DNA from: JAFGPS01 sp964570855
GTDB taxonomy: Bacteria > Planctomycetota > Phycisphaerae > Sedimentisphaerales > Anaerobacaceae
NCBI GenBank assembly: GCA_964570855.1
Contig: CAZMZR010000061.1
Span: 1 to 20,568, forward strand
Direction of reading: 5' to 3'
Length of the DNA stretch: 20,568 nucleotides
This document shows positions 1 through 9,000 of this stretch, piece after piece (the first letter of the stretch is position 1; every line of letters starts with the position of its first letter). The notes below the pieces were generated by a model, which saw only the letters and a list, made by a program, of their open reading frames with translations, did no database searches and was not told the origin of the DNA. Made by a program: the position numbers and the translations under genes.

Positions 1-36
1 TGGAATCCGTGGTTAGAAAAAATAAACCGCAGAATC

Positions 37-49
37 TGCCATAATGGCA
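37..49. promoter_or_regulatory. Candidate upstream activator (enhancer) palindrome of dnaK
   Basis: This is a perfect 13-bp inverted repeat, TGCCAT-A-ATGGCA. Its centre lies about 130 bp upstream of the transcription start predicted from the sigma-54 element at 148-163. Sigma-54 promoters need a bacterial enhancer-binding protein, which usually binds dyad sites 80-150 bp upstream, so the position fits. No regulator gene is present in the window to name a binder, and the role is inferred from symmetry and spacing only. Confidence 0.4.
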
Positions 50-147
50 CTATTAATCAATATATCGTTAGATTGAAAAACGGCATATAGTACATAACTC
101 TTTATATCTATTTAAGTTACGCTATATTTTTAGCCAACGTCTATAAC

Positions 148-163
148 TGGCACGTTTTTTGCA
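148..163 (+). promoter_or_regulatory. Sigma-54 (RpoN) -24/-12 promoter of dnaK
   Basis: The sequence TGGCACG-TTTT-TTGCA matches the sigma-54 consensus (TGGCACG-N4-TTGCW) at every defined base, with the invariant GG and GC at the correct spacing. Transcription would start near position 174, giving a leader of about 35 nt that contains AAAGGA (196-201) 8 nt before the dnaK ATG. No CIRCE element (TTAGCACTC-N9-GAGTGCTAA) and no obvious sigma-32 promoter was seen in the 209 bp upstream of the gene. Sigma-54 control of dnaK is unusual, because heat-shock sigma factors or HrcA are the common arrangements. Confidence 0.75.
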
Positions 164-209
164 TAAACTATGAAATGATAGTTAGGACAATTGCGAAAGG
201 AATATAATC

Positions 210-2138
210 ATGGCTAAAATCATAGGAATAGACTTGGGAACAACAAACTCGGTGGTCGCCGTAATGGAAGGCTCGGCGCCGAAGGTTCTGATTAACTCTT
301 CCGGCTCCAGACTGACGCCATCTGTTGTCGGCTTTACAGATAAAGGCGAACGGCTTGTCGGCCAGATCGCACGCCATCAGCAGGTGACTAATCCGGAAAA
401 TACGGTATTTTCCATCAAGCGTTTCATGGGCCGACGTCACAACGAAGTCTCATCCGAAGAAAAGATAGTCCCCTATAAAATTACCGGCGGCGCCAACGAG
501 CTGGTCAAAGTCGATGTACGCGGCAAACAATACACACCGCCGGAGGTTTCGGCAATGATTCTGCAGGACCTCAAGAAAACCGCGGAGGACTATCTCGGCG
601 AAAAAGTAACCAACGCCGTTATCACCGTACCGGCATATTTTAACGATTCACAGCGTCAGGCCACCAAGGACGCCGGTAAAATCGCCGGTCTTGAGGTCGA
701 TCGTATAATCAACGAGCCTACCGCCGCAGCACTGGCGTACGGTCTTGAAAAGAAAAAGAACGAGAAGGTCGCAGTTTTCGACTTTGGCGGCGGTACGTTC
801 GATATTTCAATCCTCGACATCGGCGATAATGTCTTCGAGGTTCTCAGCACTAACGGCGATACCCATCTGGGCGGTGACGACCTCGACGCCGTCTTAATCA
901 ATTATCTGGCCGATGAGTTCAAGAAAACAGAGGGCATAGACCTGCGCACCGACCCGATGGCCCATCAGCGTCTAAAAGAAGCTGCGGAAAAGACAAAGTG
1001 CGAGCTAAGCACACAGGTGGAAAGCACAGTCAATCTGCCGTTTATCACAGCCGACGCATCGGGGCCCAAGCACCTGCAAATCACACTGACCCGCAGCAAA
1101 TTCGAATCGCTTGTGGAACCCATCCTTGAAAGACTCAAAGATCCCTGCCGGAAAGCGCTGGCGGATGCCAAGTTAAGTGCCGGTGATATCGCGGAGGTAT
1201 TGCTTGTCGGTGGTTCGACAAGGATTCCTAAAGTCCAGCAGATTACCAAGGACATATTCAAAAAAGAGCCGAACAAGAGCATCAACCCGGACGAGGTCGT
1301 TGCCGTCGGCGCCGCGATTCAGGGGGCGGTGCTTGCCGGCGATGCAGGTGTAAAAGATATTCTGCTGCTGGATGTAACGCCTCTTTCGCTGGGAGTCGAG
1401 ACTCTCGGCGGAGTTATGACCAGATTGATTGAGCGAAACACAACTATCCCGACCAGTAAAAAAGAGATATTCTCGACCGCCGCCGATAGCCAAACCACTG
1501 TCGATATTCACGTCCTGCAGGGCGAAAGAGAATTCGCCAGGGACAACCGCACGCTTGGCAGATTCCAGTTAGCAGATCTCCCACCGGCGCCACGAGGTAT
1601 CCCGCAGATAGAAGTTGCCTTTGATATCGACGCCAACGGCATACTGAACGTTTCTGCAAAAGACCTCGGCACAGGTAAGCAACAGTCAATTGAAATCAAA
1701 TCCAGCTCCGGTCTTAACGAAGATGAGATTAGTAAGATGACAAAAGAGGCTGAAAGCCACGCCGAGGAAGATAAAAAGAAAAGAGAAGTTGTTGACCTTA
1801 AGAACCAGGCGGACCAGTTGATTTATACAACGGAGAAAACGCTTAAGGAACACGGCGAAAAGGTATCTTCCGATACACGAGGCAAAATTGAAAACGCCGT
1901 CAATAACCTCAAGGAAGCCATCAAAGGCGAGGATGCCGATGCGATAAAGAAGGCGATTGAAAACTTGGGCACCACCAGCCAGGAATTAGGCAAAGTTCTT
2001 TATGAAGAGGCGGCCAAAAAACAGTCTGCTTCTGCACCGGCCGACCAGGCCGCACAAGCTCCGCCGCCCGAAGGCGATGTCAAAAGAAAAGGCTCAGATG
2101 ATGTAATAGACGCGGAATTTGAGGCCAAAGACAGCTAA
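210..2138 (+). CDS. dnaK: Molecular chaperone DnaK (canonical Hsp70)
   Basis: This is the cytosolic ATP-dependent Hsp70 that binds exposed hydrophobic segments with DnaJ and GrpE. The 642-residue product has normal DnaK length and every expected part. The nucleotide-binding domain (1-385) has phosphate loop 1 at IDLGTTNS (7-14), phosphate loop 2 at DFGGGTFD (191-198) and the adenosine motif LLVGGSTRIP (331-340). The intact hydrophobic linker ILLLDVTP (384-391) is followed by the beta substrate-binding domain to about residue 500 and a helical lid (501-605). The tail is low complexity and ends in an acidic DDVIDAEFEA-type motif. R165 corresponds to E. coli R167, the J-domain contact. The ATG at 210 follows AAAGGA with 8-nt spacing. 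The gene stands alone: no grpE or dnaJ is adjacent, and a terminator follows at 2221-2256. Its promoter appears to be sigma-54 dependent. Confidence 0.97.
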   Translation: MAKIIGIDLGTTNSVVAVMEGSAPKVLINSSGSRLTPSVVGFTDKGERLVGQIARHQQVTNPENTVFSIKRFMGRRHNEVSSEEKIVPYKITGGANELVKVDVRGKQYTPPEVSAMILQDLKKTAEDYLGEKVTNAVITVPAYFNDSQRQATKDAGKIAGLEVDRIINEPTAAALAYGLEKKKNEKVAVFDFGGGTFDISILDIGDNVFEVLSTNGDTHLGGDDLDAVLINYLADEFKKTEGIDLRTDPMAHQRLKEAAEKTKCELSTQVESTVNLPFITADASGPKHLQITLTRSKFESLVEPILERLKDPCRKALADAKLSAGDIAEVLLVGGSTRIPKVQQITKDIFKKEPNKSINPDEVVAVGAAIQGAVLAGDAGVKDILLLDVTPLSLGVETLGGVMTRLIERNTTIPTSKKEIFSTAADSQTTVDIHVLQGEREFARDNRTLGRFQLADLPPAPRGIPQIEVAFDIDANGILNVSAKDLGTGKQQSIEIKSSSGLNEDEISKMTKEAESHAEEDKKKREVVDLKNQADQLIYTTEKTLKEHGEKVSSDTRGKIENAVNNLKEAIKGEDADAIKKAIENLGTTSQELGKVLYEEAAKKQSASAPADQAAQAPPPEGDVKRKGSDDVIDAEFEAKDS

Positions 2139-2220
2139 AATTTAATATGAGATTATGTTCGGCAAGCATGAATAATAAAACCAGACACAACAAATATTTT
2201 CTGCTTACTGCTAACATATA

Positions 2221-2256
2221 AATAAGGGCGGTCCCAGGCCGCCCTTATTATTTTTT
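2221..2256 (+). terminator. Rho-independent terminator after dnaK
   Basis: A perfect 11-bp stem, AATAAGGGCGG (2221-2231) pairing with CCGCCCTTATT (2239-2249), encloses a 7-nt loop and is followed by A and six T residues (2251-2256). It lies 82 bp after the dnaK stop codon and closes a monocistronic dnaK transcript. Confidence 0.9.
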
Positions 2257-2334
2257 CAATTTTTCTTCTCAATAATATCACATAGGAAAACAGCTCACAA
2301 ACCAACACATTATAAACACTGATGAAAAATTAAC

Positions 2335-2363
2335 TGGACGATTGAATAACCATTTAGTACAAT
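2335..2363 (+). promoter_or_regulatory. Possible housekeeping promoter of the glycoside hydrolase gene
   Basis: TGGACG (2335-2340) and TACAAT (2358-2363) are separated by exactly 17 bp and resemble -35 and -10 boxes (4/6 and 5/6 matches). They would give a leader of roughly 85 nt before the TTG start at 2457. The rest of the 318-bp gap after dnaK (2139-2456) holds the dnaK terminator and otherwise AT-rich sequence without a recognisable gene. Confidence 0.35.
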
Positions 2364-2456
2364 ACACATTGATATGAAGACATGAACAAATGGGGATTGA
2401 TGGATTATTACTCCTCACGAATTTCATAACCAACAGGGCCATAGGAGAGCAGGAAA

Positions 2457-4643
2457 TTGTCGGTTTTATTGAAAAATCTCCTTTATATTACAATCAGCTC
2501 GGTATGCCTTCTTCCGGCAATCGCCGCCGAACAAATCGAAACGGCCCAGCCACAGGTAACATCCATTTCACAAAACACCGAAATAGCAGGACAATACCAA
2601 AAGTTCGAGATGACTTTCACCCTCTCGGAGAATTACAGCAATCCATTCGATACCGATATTGTCGATATCATGGTCACTTTAACCAAACCGGACGGCAACG
2701 ATGTGGATGTACCCGCCTTCTTTTATGAGGAATACGATGAAAATTCGTACGGGAGGTTCGTCAACGGCAGAAACCCGTGCTGGAAGGTACGATTCGCACC
2801 TTCTCAAATCGGCACATACTTAATCAACCAGATTACCATTATTGACCATAACGGCACTCATAAAATCAATCAGGAGATTACCTTTACCTGCATCGAAAGC
2901 GATGAAAAGGGAATCGTCAGATTAGACAGCCGAAATCCCTACTACCTGCGATATGACAATAACGAGCCATATATACCCATCGGTCACAACGTAGCATGGT
3001 GGAATGAGAATGGAACCGGCCAGTGGGAAGATACCTTTGAAAAGATGCACAATGTCGGTGAAAACTGTACCCGCATCTGGATGACCCATTTCTACCAGGG
3101 TACAACGCTGGAATGGAGGTCCAACAAACAATACTACGACGGAGTCGGTGCACTTAGTATGCCGATTGCATGGAGGCTGGACCGGATAGTTGAAAGCTGC
3201 GAACAAAATGGAATTTCAATACAACTGACTTTACAACACCACGGCCAGTTCAGCACTAATGTCAATCCCAACTGGGACGATAATCCTTATAACATTACTC
3301 ACTCCGCTTCGGACGGCGGCTTCCTCGACGACCCGGCGGATTTCTTCACCGACGCCGAGGCCCGCAGAATAACAAAATTTAAATATCGCTACATCATCGC
3401 CCGCTGGGGCTATTCGGGGGCCGTTCTGGCATGGGAGCTTTTCAACGAAGTTCAATATACGGACGGCTGGCAAAATGATCGCTCTTCGGTCGTGGACTGG
3501 CATGATGAAATGGCCGGCTACATAAAGTCAATAGACCCGTTCAACCACTTAGTGACTACCAGTTCCGACACATCGGGATTTGAAGATATGTGGTGTCAGG
3601 ACAATATCGACCTTATACAAGTCCATTATTACAGCTCTTATACCATAAGTTTCTTCGATGAGGCATTTAACAGGCTCAGCATTTACAACAAGCCGGTTAT
3701 CATGGGTGAATTCGGTGATTTCAACCAAAGCAATCAAAACGAAGGCAGACTGGTCCTTCATAACGGCATCTGGAGCGCGTTTCACGTTAATTCAGGCGCT
3801 AATTTATGGTGGTGGGACAGTTTTATCGAACGGTACAATTGTTATGACGAATTCGCCGCACTGTCGGTGTACACTGAAGGCGAGGATCCGGCGGCTCACA
3901 ACCTTTCCAAAGCGGATATTGTCACTAAAGACCTGCCCTTATGGGCTTCCGCTCATCCGGGACTGTCGGATTTCTGGGCCGTTTCGACGCAGACTGTTTT
4001 TAACATTAGCGCCGATGGAACCGTCCCGGGAGTAGGAAACCTCTCGCAGTGGCTGCATGGTTCCACCAAATCGGATTACAAATCGAATCCCACTTTCAAT
4101 CTGGAAATGTCACAAGACGGCTCCCTGAAAATCCATGTCCAAAGTACCGCCGACTGGTGTGAAAATAGTTTGCGGGTGCTTGTCGATTCGCACGAGATAT
4201 TTTCATCGAGCTATTCAGCCGGTTCGGGTAATTTTTTAATCGAAGTTCCGATCCCCGCCGGCCAACACACCGTGCAGATAGAAAACACAGGGCGGGACTG
4301 GTTTCAAATCTCGAACTATGAATTCAAAGAGAACAATGGCAACAGCGAAGGTTATCTGCGGTTCCTCGGATTAGCCGGGCTCGACCATGCCTATATCTGG
4401 ATTTACGATATCGGCAGCCAGAAAGGGGAAACTCCGTATGGGACTTTCTGTAATGTTAGTTTCACCTTGAACGGCCTTAGTGACGGTTTATATACAATAG
4501 AAGCCTACGAAACACGCGGTGACGGCGGCATTATCGACACTTACCAGGCATCTTGCCAGAACAACGAGTTAACTATCAACCTTCCTGATTTTAACCGGGA
4601 CATTGCCGTCAAGGTCAAACCTTATATCGGCGATGGCTTTTAA
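2457..4643 (+). CDS. Secreted GH5-like glycoside hydrolase with N-terminal DUF5060-like domain
   Basis: The protein is probably a secreted (beta/alpha)8 retaining glycosidase of clan GH-A acting on plant or algal polysaccharide; the substrate cannot be told. Residues 1-24 form a signal peptide with cleavage near AIA-A. Residues about 30-145 look like the beta-sandwich DUF5060 domain that often precedes such enzymes. The catalytic barrel spans about 155-500: N330-E331 in AWELFNEVQ is the expected acid/base and E418 in VIMGEFGDF the expected nucleophile, followed by an aromatic WWW at 451-453 after beta strand 8. Residues 540-625 look like a carbohydrate-binding beta-sandwich, and 630-725 like the C-terminal beta domain seen in related enzymes. 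The start is TTG, chosen because it gives the signal peptide and follows GGAG (about 2443); no in-frame ATG is suitable. The 3' end overlaps the convergent beta-propeller gene by 4 bp. Confidence 0.85.
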   Translation: MSVLLKNLLYITISSVCLLPAIAAEQIETAQPQVTSISQNTEIAGQYQKFEMTFTLSENYSNPFDTDIVDIMVTLTKPDGNDVDVPAFFYEEYDENSYGRFVNGRNPCWKVRFAPSQIGTYLINQITIIDHNGTHKINQEITFTCIESDEKGIVRLDSRNPYYLRYDNNEPYIPIGHNVAWWNENGTGQWEDTFEKMHNVGENCTRIWMTHFYQGTTLEWRSNKQYYDGVGALSMPIAWRLDRIVESCEQNGISIQLTLQHHGQFSTNVNPNWDDNPYNITHSASDGGFLDDPADFFTDAEARRITKFKYRYIIARWGYSGAVLAWELFNEVQYTDGWQNDRSSVVDWHDEMAGYIKSIDPFNHLVTTSSDTSGFEDMWCQDNIDLIQVHYYSSYTISFFDEAFNRLSIYNKPVIMGEFGDFNQSNQNEGRLVLHNGIWSAFHVNSGANLWWWDSFIERYNCYDEFAALSVYTEGEDPAAHNLSKADIVTKDLPLWASAHPGLSDFWAVSTQTVFNISADGTVPGVGNLSQWLHGSTKSDYKSNPTFNLEMSQDGSLKIHVQSTADWCENSLRVLVDSHEIFSSSYSAGSGNFLIEVPIPAGQHTVQIENTGRDWFQISNYEFKENNGNSEGYLRFLGLAGLDHAYIWIYDIGSQKGETPYGTFCNVSFTLNGLSDGLYTIEAYETRGDGGIIDTYQASCQNNELTINLPDFNRDIAVKVKPYIGDGF

Positions 4644-6076
4644 TGCTCGACGATATTGAGACAAACCATCCGGTTCATATCGCGGATAATCAGTCTGCCT
4701 GATGCAAACGCCATAGGCGCCCACGCATCAGGGCCGTCGAGCACTTTCGCCCGGGCAAGCTGTTTATATCCGGCCGGACTCGCTTCGGCCAATGTCAGTG
4801 TGCCGTCATCATCCAAAATATAAATCATGCCATCGGCAATCGAATAAGGCCCAAGCCCGCGGGGTCCGAATTGATTGGTATTCGAGCTGGTCCAGACAAC
4901 CCGGCCGTCCAAATCAAGGCAGACCAATTGCCTGTCCGGCCGAACTCCGTAAATATAGCCATCGTAAAAAATCGGCGTATGCTGGTCCGAGCCAAAGACA
5001 TCCGTCTCAAGCCGGAATAGTTGCTGGGCCTTTATACCGCCGTTTTCCTCGGCCAGTTGAAGCATCATACTGCCTGCATTATAACCGCCTGAAAGAAAGA
5101 TGAGCCCCTGCCCCACGACTAAAGGTGACGGAACATTCGCAATTCGAATCTTCCAATCCGGGTATTCCCACAAAATATCGCCATCCTCCGCCGAAACACC
5201 CACTACTCCCCCACTGGCACAGTAAACATACATGCGCTTATCCATAAACTCGGTCGGCACAATCGATGAATGCGTCATCTTCCAGCCATGAAGATTAGGA
5301 GTTTGCCATACAACGTCACCCGTGGCGCAATCGGCCGCCATCATTAACGCCGAACCGCCGGGAGCGACGATGGCCTTGTCGTCTTCGATGAGCGGGCACT
5401 GCCCGGCATACCATTCGGGCACTACCGCCCCGAAGTCCCTGACTAAATCCAGCATCCAGTGAAATTCGCCCGTTTGAGAATCGAGGCAGGTGACATGGCA
5501 TTTGGGCCCGATTGTCACGATATATTTTTCCGTCACCGCCGGGACGGTCCTGCTCATTCCGTGATTGCGTTTGATTTTCACCGGATAAGAATATCGCCAG
5601 ATTTCCGCCCCATCGTCAAGTGACAGACAACGAATTGCATCGGCCTGTTCCTGTTGGTCATAATCAATGATATATACCCTACCCGCCAAAACCACTGCCC
5701 CGGCAAAACCTTCTCCCAAATCGATAGACCACAGAACCGTCGGCCCCTCGCCCGGCCATGCTCTTGCAAGGTTAACATCTTCAGAACTTATTGCGTCGAA
5801 ATTCGGTCCTCTGAACTGCGGCCAGGCGCCGGGCAAATCGGACGGCTCGCCTTCAAAACGAACCAATTCACCCCGCAGTTCCCTGGTACCGCCTTCACGC
5901 GACAGCGATTCCTGTGTGTCTATTTCCGGCAAACGCTCCGTGAGCTCCGTTGCGGCGTCGGCGCTAAGCCAGACATACAGAAATATTACACCGACCACAG
6001 ATAATGCAATCGGAATAATAGACGGGACTCCCGATGGGAAAATCTTTGTTCGCTGCTGGTCATTATTTTGTTGCAT
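4640..6076 (-). CDS. Membrane-anchored PQQ-like beta-propeller protein (BamB-like fold)
   Basis: The 478-residue product has an N-terminal signal anchor (about 17-38, IIPIALSVVGVIFLYVWLSA) and then a motif WPQFRGPNFD typical of the large planctomycete family of PQQ-binding-like beta-propeller proteins. The rest consists of repeated blades with tryptophan-docking motifs such as GAEIWRY, GEFHWML, GDVVWQT, GDILWEY and GRVVWTS. Such propellers are mostly scaffolds; no PQQ-dehydrogenase catalytic residues can be assigned. It is the last gene of the operon: its ATG abuts the permease stop codon with no gap, and GAGGA inside the permease end can serve as ribosome site, suggesting translational coupling. 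The stop overlaps the convergent hydrolase stop. A role as a periplasm-facing partner of the ABC permease is inferred from position only. Confidence 0.8.
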   Translation of the reverse strand: MQQNNDQQRTKIFPSGVPSIIPIALSVVGVIFLYVWLSADAATELTERLPEIDTQESLSREGGTRELRGELVRFEGEPSDLPGAWPQFRGPNFDAISSEDVNLARAWPGEGPTVLWSIDLGEGFAGAVVLAGRVYIIDYDQQEQADAIRCLSLDDGAEIWRYSYPVKIKRNHGMSRTVPAVTEKYIVTIGPKCHVTCLDSQTGEFHWMLDLVRDFGAVVPEWYAGQCPLIEDDKAIVAPGGSALMMAADCATGDVVWQTPNLHGWKMTHSSIVPTEFMDKRMYVYCASGGVVGVSAEDGDILWEYPDWKIRIANVPSPLVVGQGLIFLSGGYNAGSMMLQLAEENGGIKAQQLFRLETDVFGSDQHTPIFYDGYIYGVRPDRQLVCLDLDGRVVWTSSNTNQFGPRGLGPYSIADGMIYILDDDGTLTLAEASPAGYKQLARAKVLDGPDAWAPMAFASGRLIIRDMNRMVCLNIVEH

Positions 6077-9000
6077 CTATTCGTTCCTCAAGGCGTCAAT
6101 CATGTTCCCGCTAAGTGCAAAAGTCGTTGCGATCCATATCCATAAGACGGCACTAATTCCAATAGCAACAATTAACAGATATGGGATACGCGCTCCATGC
6201 GTCCACAATACAGGCCCTACCGCTACAAGAGCGGCGATAATTCCACAGGCCAGGCCGGCGAGCATTAGAGTACTGTGCTCATCAAAGACCAGCCTCCTGA
6301 GCGTAGATTTATTAAAGCCCACCGCCTGTAGCATTGCAAGTTCACCCCGCCTTTCAAGTACATTTCGAAGCACAACCAGTCCCAATCCTATACTGCCGAG
6401 AATCAGCCCAAGGCCGCCCAATAACTGGAATATGGACAGATATGTATTCTCAACGGCCATAAACCGGGCCAGTCGCTGCGCTGTCGGAGTCAACTCCAGT
6501 CCGAAATCCGATAATCGCAACGTCAATTTATCGGACAGAGCTTCGGTCCTGCTCCAGTCGGCATCGATAAGAAACATTCGATAGCCTTCATCAGAAGGAA
6601 AACGCCTGACAAATTCTTTTTCGGATATGAGCAAACTGCCCTGCAGGATTGTGTTGTTCAACAAACCCACCAGTCGCAATCGGAACTGCCTGCCTTTTTC
6701 ATCGGTATATTCAATCTCATCCCCAACGGATTTACCAAGCGCCCAGACCACAGTCGCATAATCACCGATGGCCGGAACAACATTCTCACCCAGATTTCGA
6801 TCCAGAAGTTCCCATGCGTTTTCTTTGTCGGCGCCTTCGACTACCTTGCTGAAACCGAAAGCACTGCGTTTTTGCAATTGTTCCGACTGCACACCCAACA
6901 ATCGGGGCATCTGCGCACGATTTAAGTTCAAACAGCTTGCATCATCCCCATCATGCACACGAAACTGCACTATCTGCACACCGTCGAGACTGCCGTCATC
7001 CAATCTCATCGATTCCCGGCCGGAGCTGCTGTTCAAATCGTACAAAATCGGGATAGTAGATTCACCATATAAGGCAAAGCCCCCCGTTCCCGAATCCCGT
7101 TTATGGGCCCCAGCAAGCGGGTCTTTTTTGTTCGCGCCGACAGCAATCACCAGAAAAATGCCGCAAGCAAGCAAGCCCACAACGGCAAGGCTGCGCCCGG
7201 TGCGCCTAGTGGTATTTCGCAATCCAAGGCCTGCCACAGAGACAAAAGCCCTGTTCCATCTGCCCGCTGCTATCTTCAACAAAGAGTGACTTACTCCAAG
7301 CCCCGCAATCAAGAGCAAGGCACCCGCCCCGAAAAATGCCCCCGAAACCGAGCTACTGTCACCGGTTCCCATCAGGACAAGTAGTAGAACAGCCCCCATG
7401 AAAGACAAAGCTGCTATCAAAAATCCCGTCCTGCCTTTCGATGAGCGTTTTGTTTTGAAAAATTGCCACCTCAAGGCCCCGGCGAGCAGCTCGCGGGCCG
7501 GTCGAGATAGTTGTTTGCGTAAAGTAAACCATATTGCTATCAAAGAAACAATCACCGCTCCAATCGCTCCTGTAAACAAAGTAGAAGTCTCGAAGTAGAA
7601 TTGTATCTGTGAGCCGGCTATGGCCGAGCGCCATATTGTCGCAAGCCCGTAAATCATTATTTTCGTGTATAGCAGAGCTACCGCAGTTCCAATTATCGCC
7701 CCTGAAACTGCTAAAATCCCACCTTCGGTTAACAACAGCCGTTTGACCTGCTTCGGCGATAACCCGACCGCCAGTAACATCCCGATTTGTTCGCTGCGGT
7801 TTTCGACGCCAAAAACGAATAATAAACCCGTCAAAATCAGAGCCGCCATAATAATAAACATACTCAGGCCGAGGAAAAGCTGGCCGAAATCGGTTGAGCC
7901 CCCTCCCGCTTTAGATCCCTGTTGGCGAACCGGCATAAAGAATAATCCCACCTTAGCAGGATCAACAGAGGTTAGTAACTTTCGTGAAATATCCTCCTGC
8001 GATTGATTTTTCAACGGGTAGCGAACCGCGGTAAGGTTGCCGTATCTGTTAGCCCACATCTTACGTCCGGCGTCGAGTGTCACGAACGCCTTCGGTGTCC
8101 CCCGATACTTGTCCCAATACTGTTCGTCTTTTGTGCGAATCTTATCGAGGTCGATATCAATGCCGGGGTCCCAATCTCTGCAATTATCCACATCCGCCAG
8201 GCCGGGGAAATCAGGCATCAATTCAGGGTCAATCGCAGGGGCTTCCATAGGCAAAATTTTCCGAATCCGGAAACTCGCACTTTGCTGTTCAAGTTTTCGC
8301 ACCAATCCCATAACAAAATATGTCAATTCGAGCGAGTCCCCCACTTTTGCTCCAAGGTCGTCGGCAAGCCACCGGTTGATTATAACCTCATCGTCCTGCA
8401 TATCCGCCGGAACGATGCTATTAACATCCGTCGAAGGCTGGATTGCAGAGACCATCGAGTATGGAGTCACTTTGTCCCGCAGCCGTAACTCGTTGACAAA
8501 ATAGGTCAAAATCCCTACAGGATTGTCACCTACATTCATTGCAGCATCGCTTAAAAAATCATCGATGAAAACTCTTTTACTGCGTATCTCGAAATAATTC
8601 CGCCCTTCAAGCCGGTGACACTGGAACTCTGCATCGGCAAGCTGCCAGGATTTACTAATTGCATCATTTGCTTTTTCTATCGTTATATTGTCATTTCGGC
8701 TCGAAGCAACCAGCAGAATGTTTGCCTGTTCGCTACGGCCGATTTTCTCCTGAAGCCAACGCAAAGGAACAAAAACATTCATAGGCGCGATTTGATTTGA
8801 CTGTAAGCTAAAACGTCCGAATTCCGATTGGTCTGCAACCGTACCAACGTGCAGTCGAAAAGCTGTAGATAAATCGGAATCCGGGGTTATAGGTACATCC
8901 CTCGGCATTAAGCTGGGCTTTTCAATTCGCAGCACAATCTCATCGCCGGTATTCGCCCCAAGCCTTGCAGCCAACGGCTCATTTAATATTACCGTATTAT

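Noticed and set aside
1..209. CIRCE (HrcA) operator or heat-shock sigma promoter before dnaK
   Set aside because: I looked for TTAGCACTC-N9-GAGTGCTAA and for a sigma-32-like pair and found neither; only the -24/-12 element stands out.
2390..2728. 112-residue frame overlapping the start of the hydrolase gene
   Set aside because: It overlaps the signal peptide and DUF5060-like region in another frame, and its product shows no recognisable feature, whereas the TTG-initiated hydrolase has a signal peptide and catalytic motifs.
5667..6584. 305-residue open frame on the plus strand
   Set aside because: It lies antisense over the beta-propeller and permease genes, which both have strong family motifs; the translation is rich in Ser/Pro/Arg without domains, typical of an opposite-strand shadow.
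8003..8504. Two overlapping plus-strand frames of about 155-161 residues
   Set aside because: Both lie inside the permease gene on the opposite strand and show no start context or domain.
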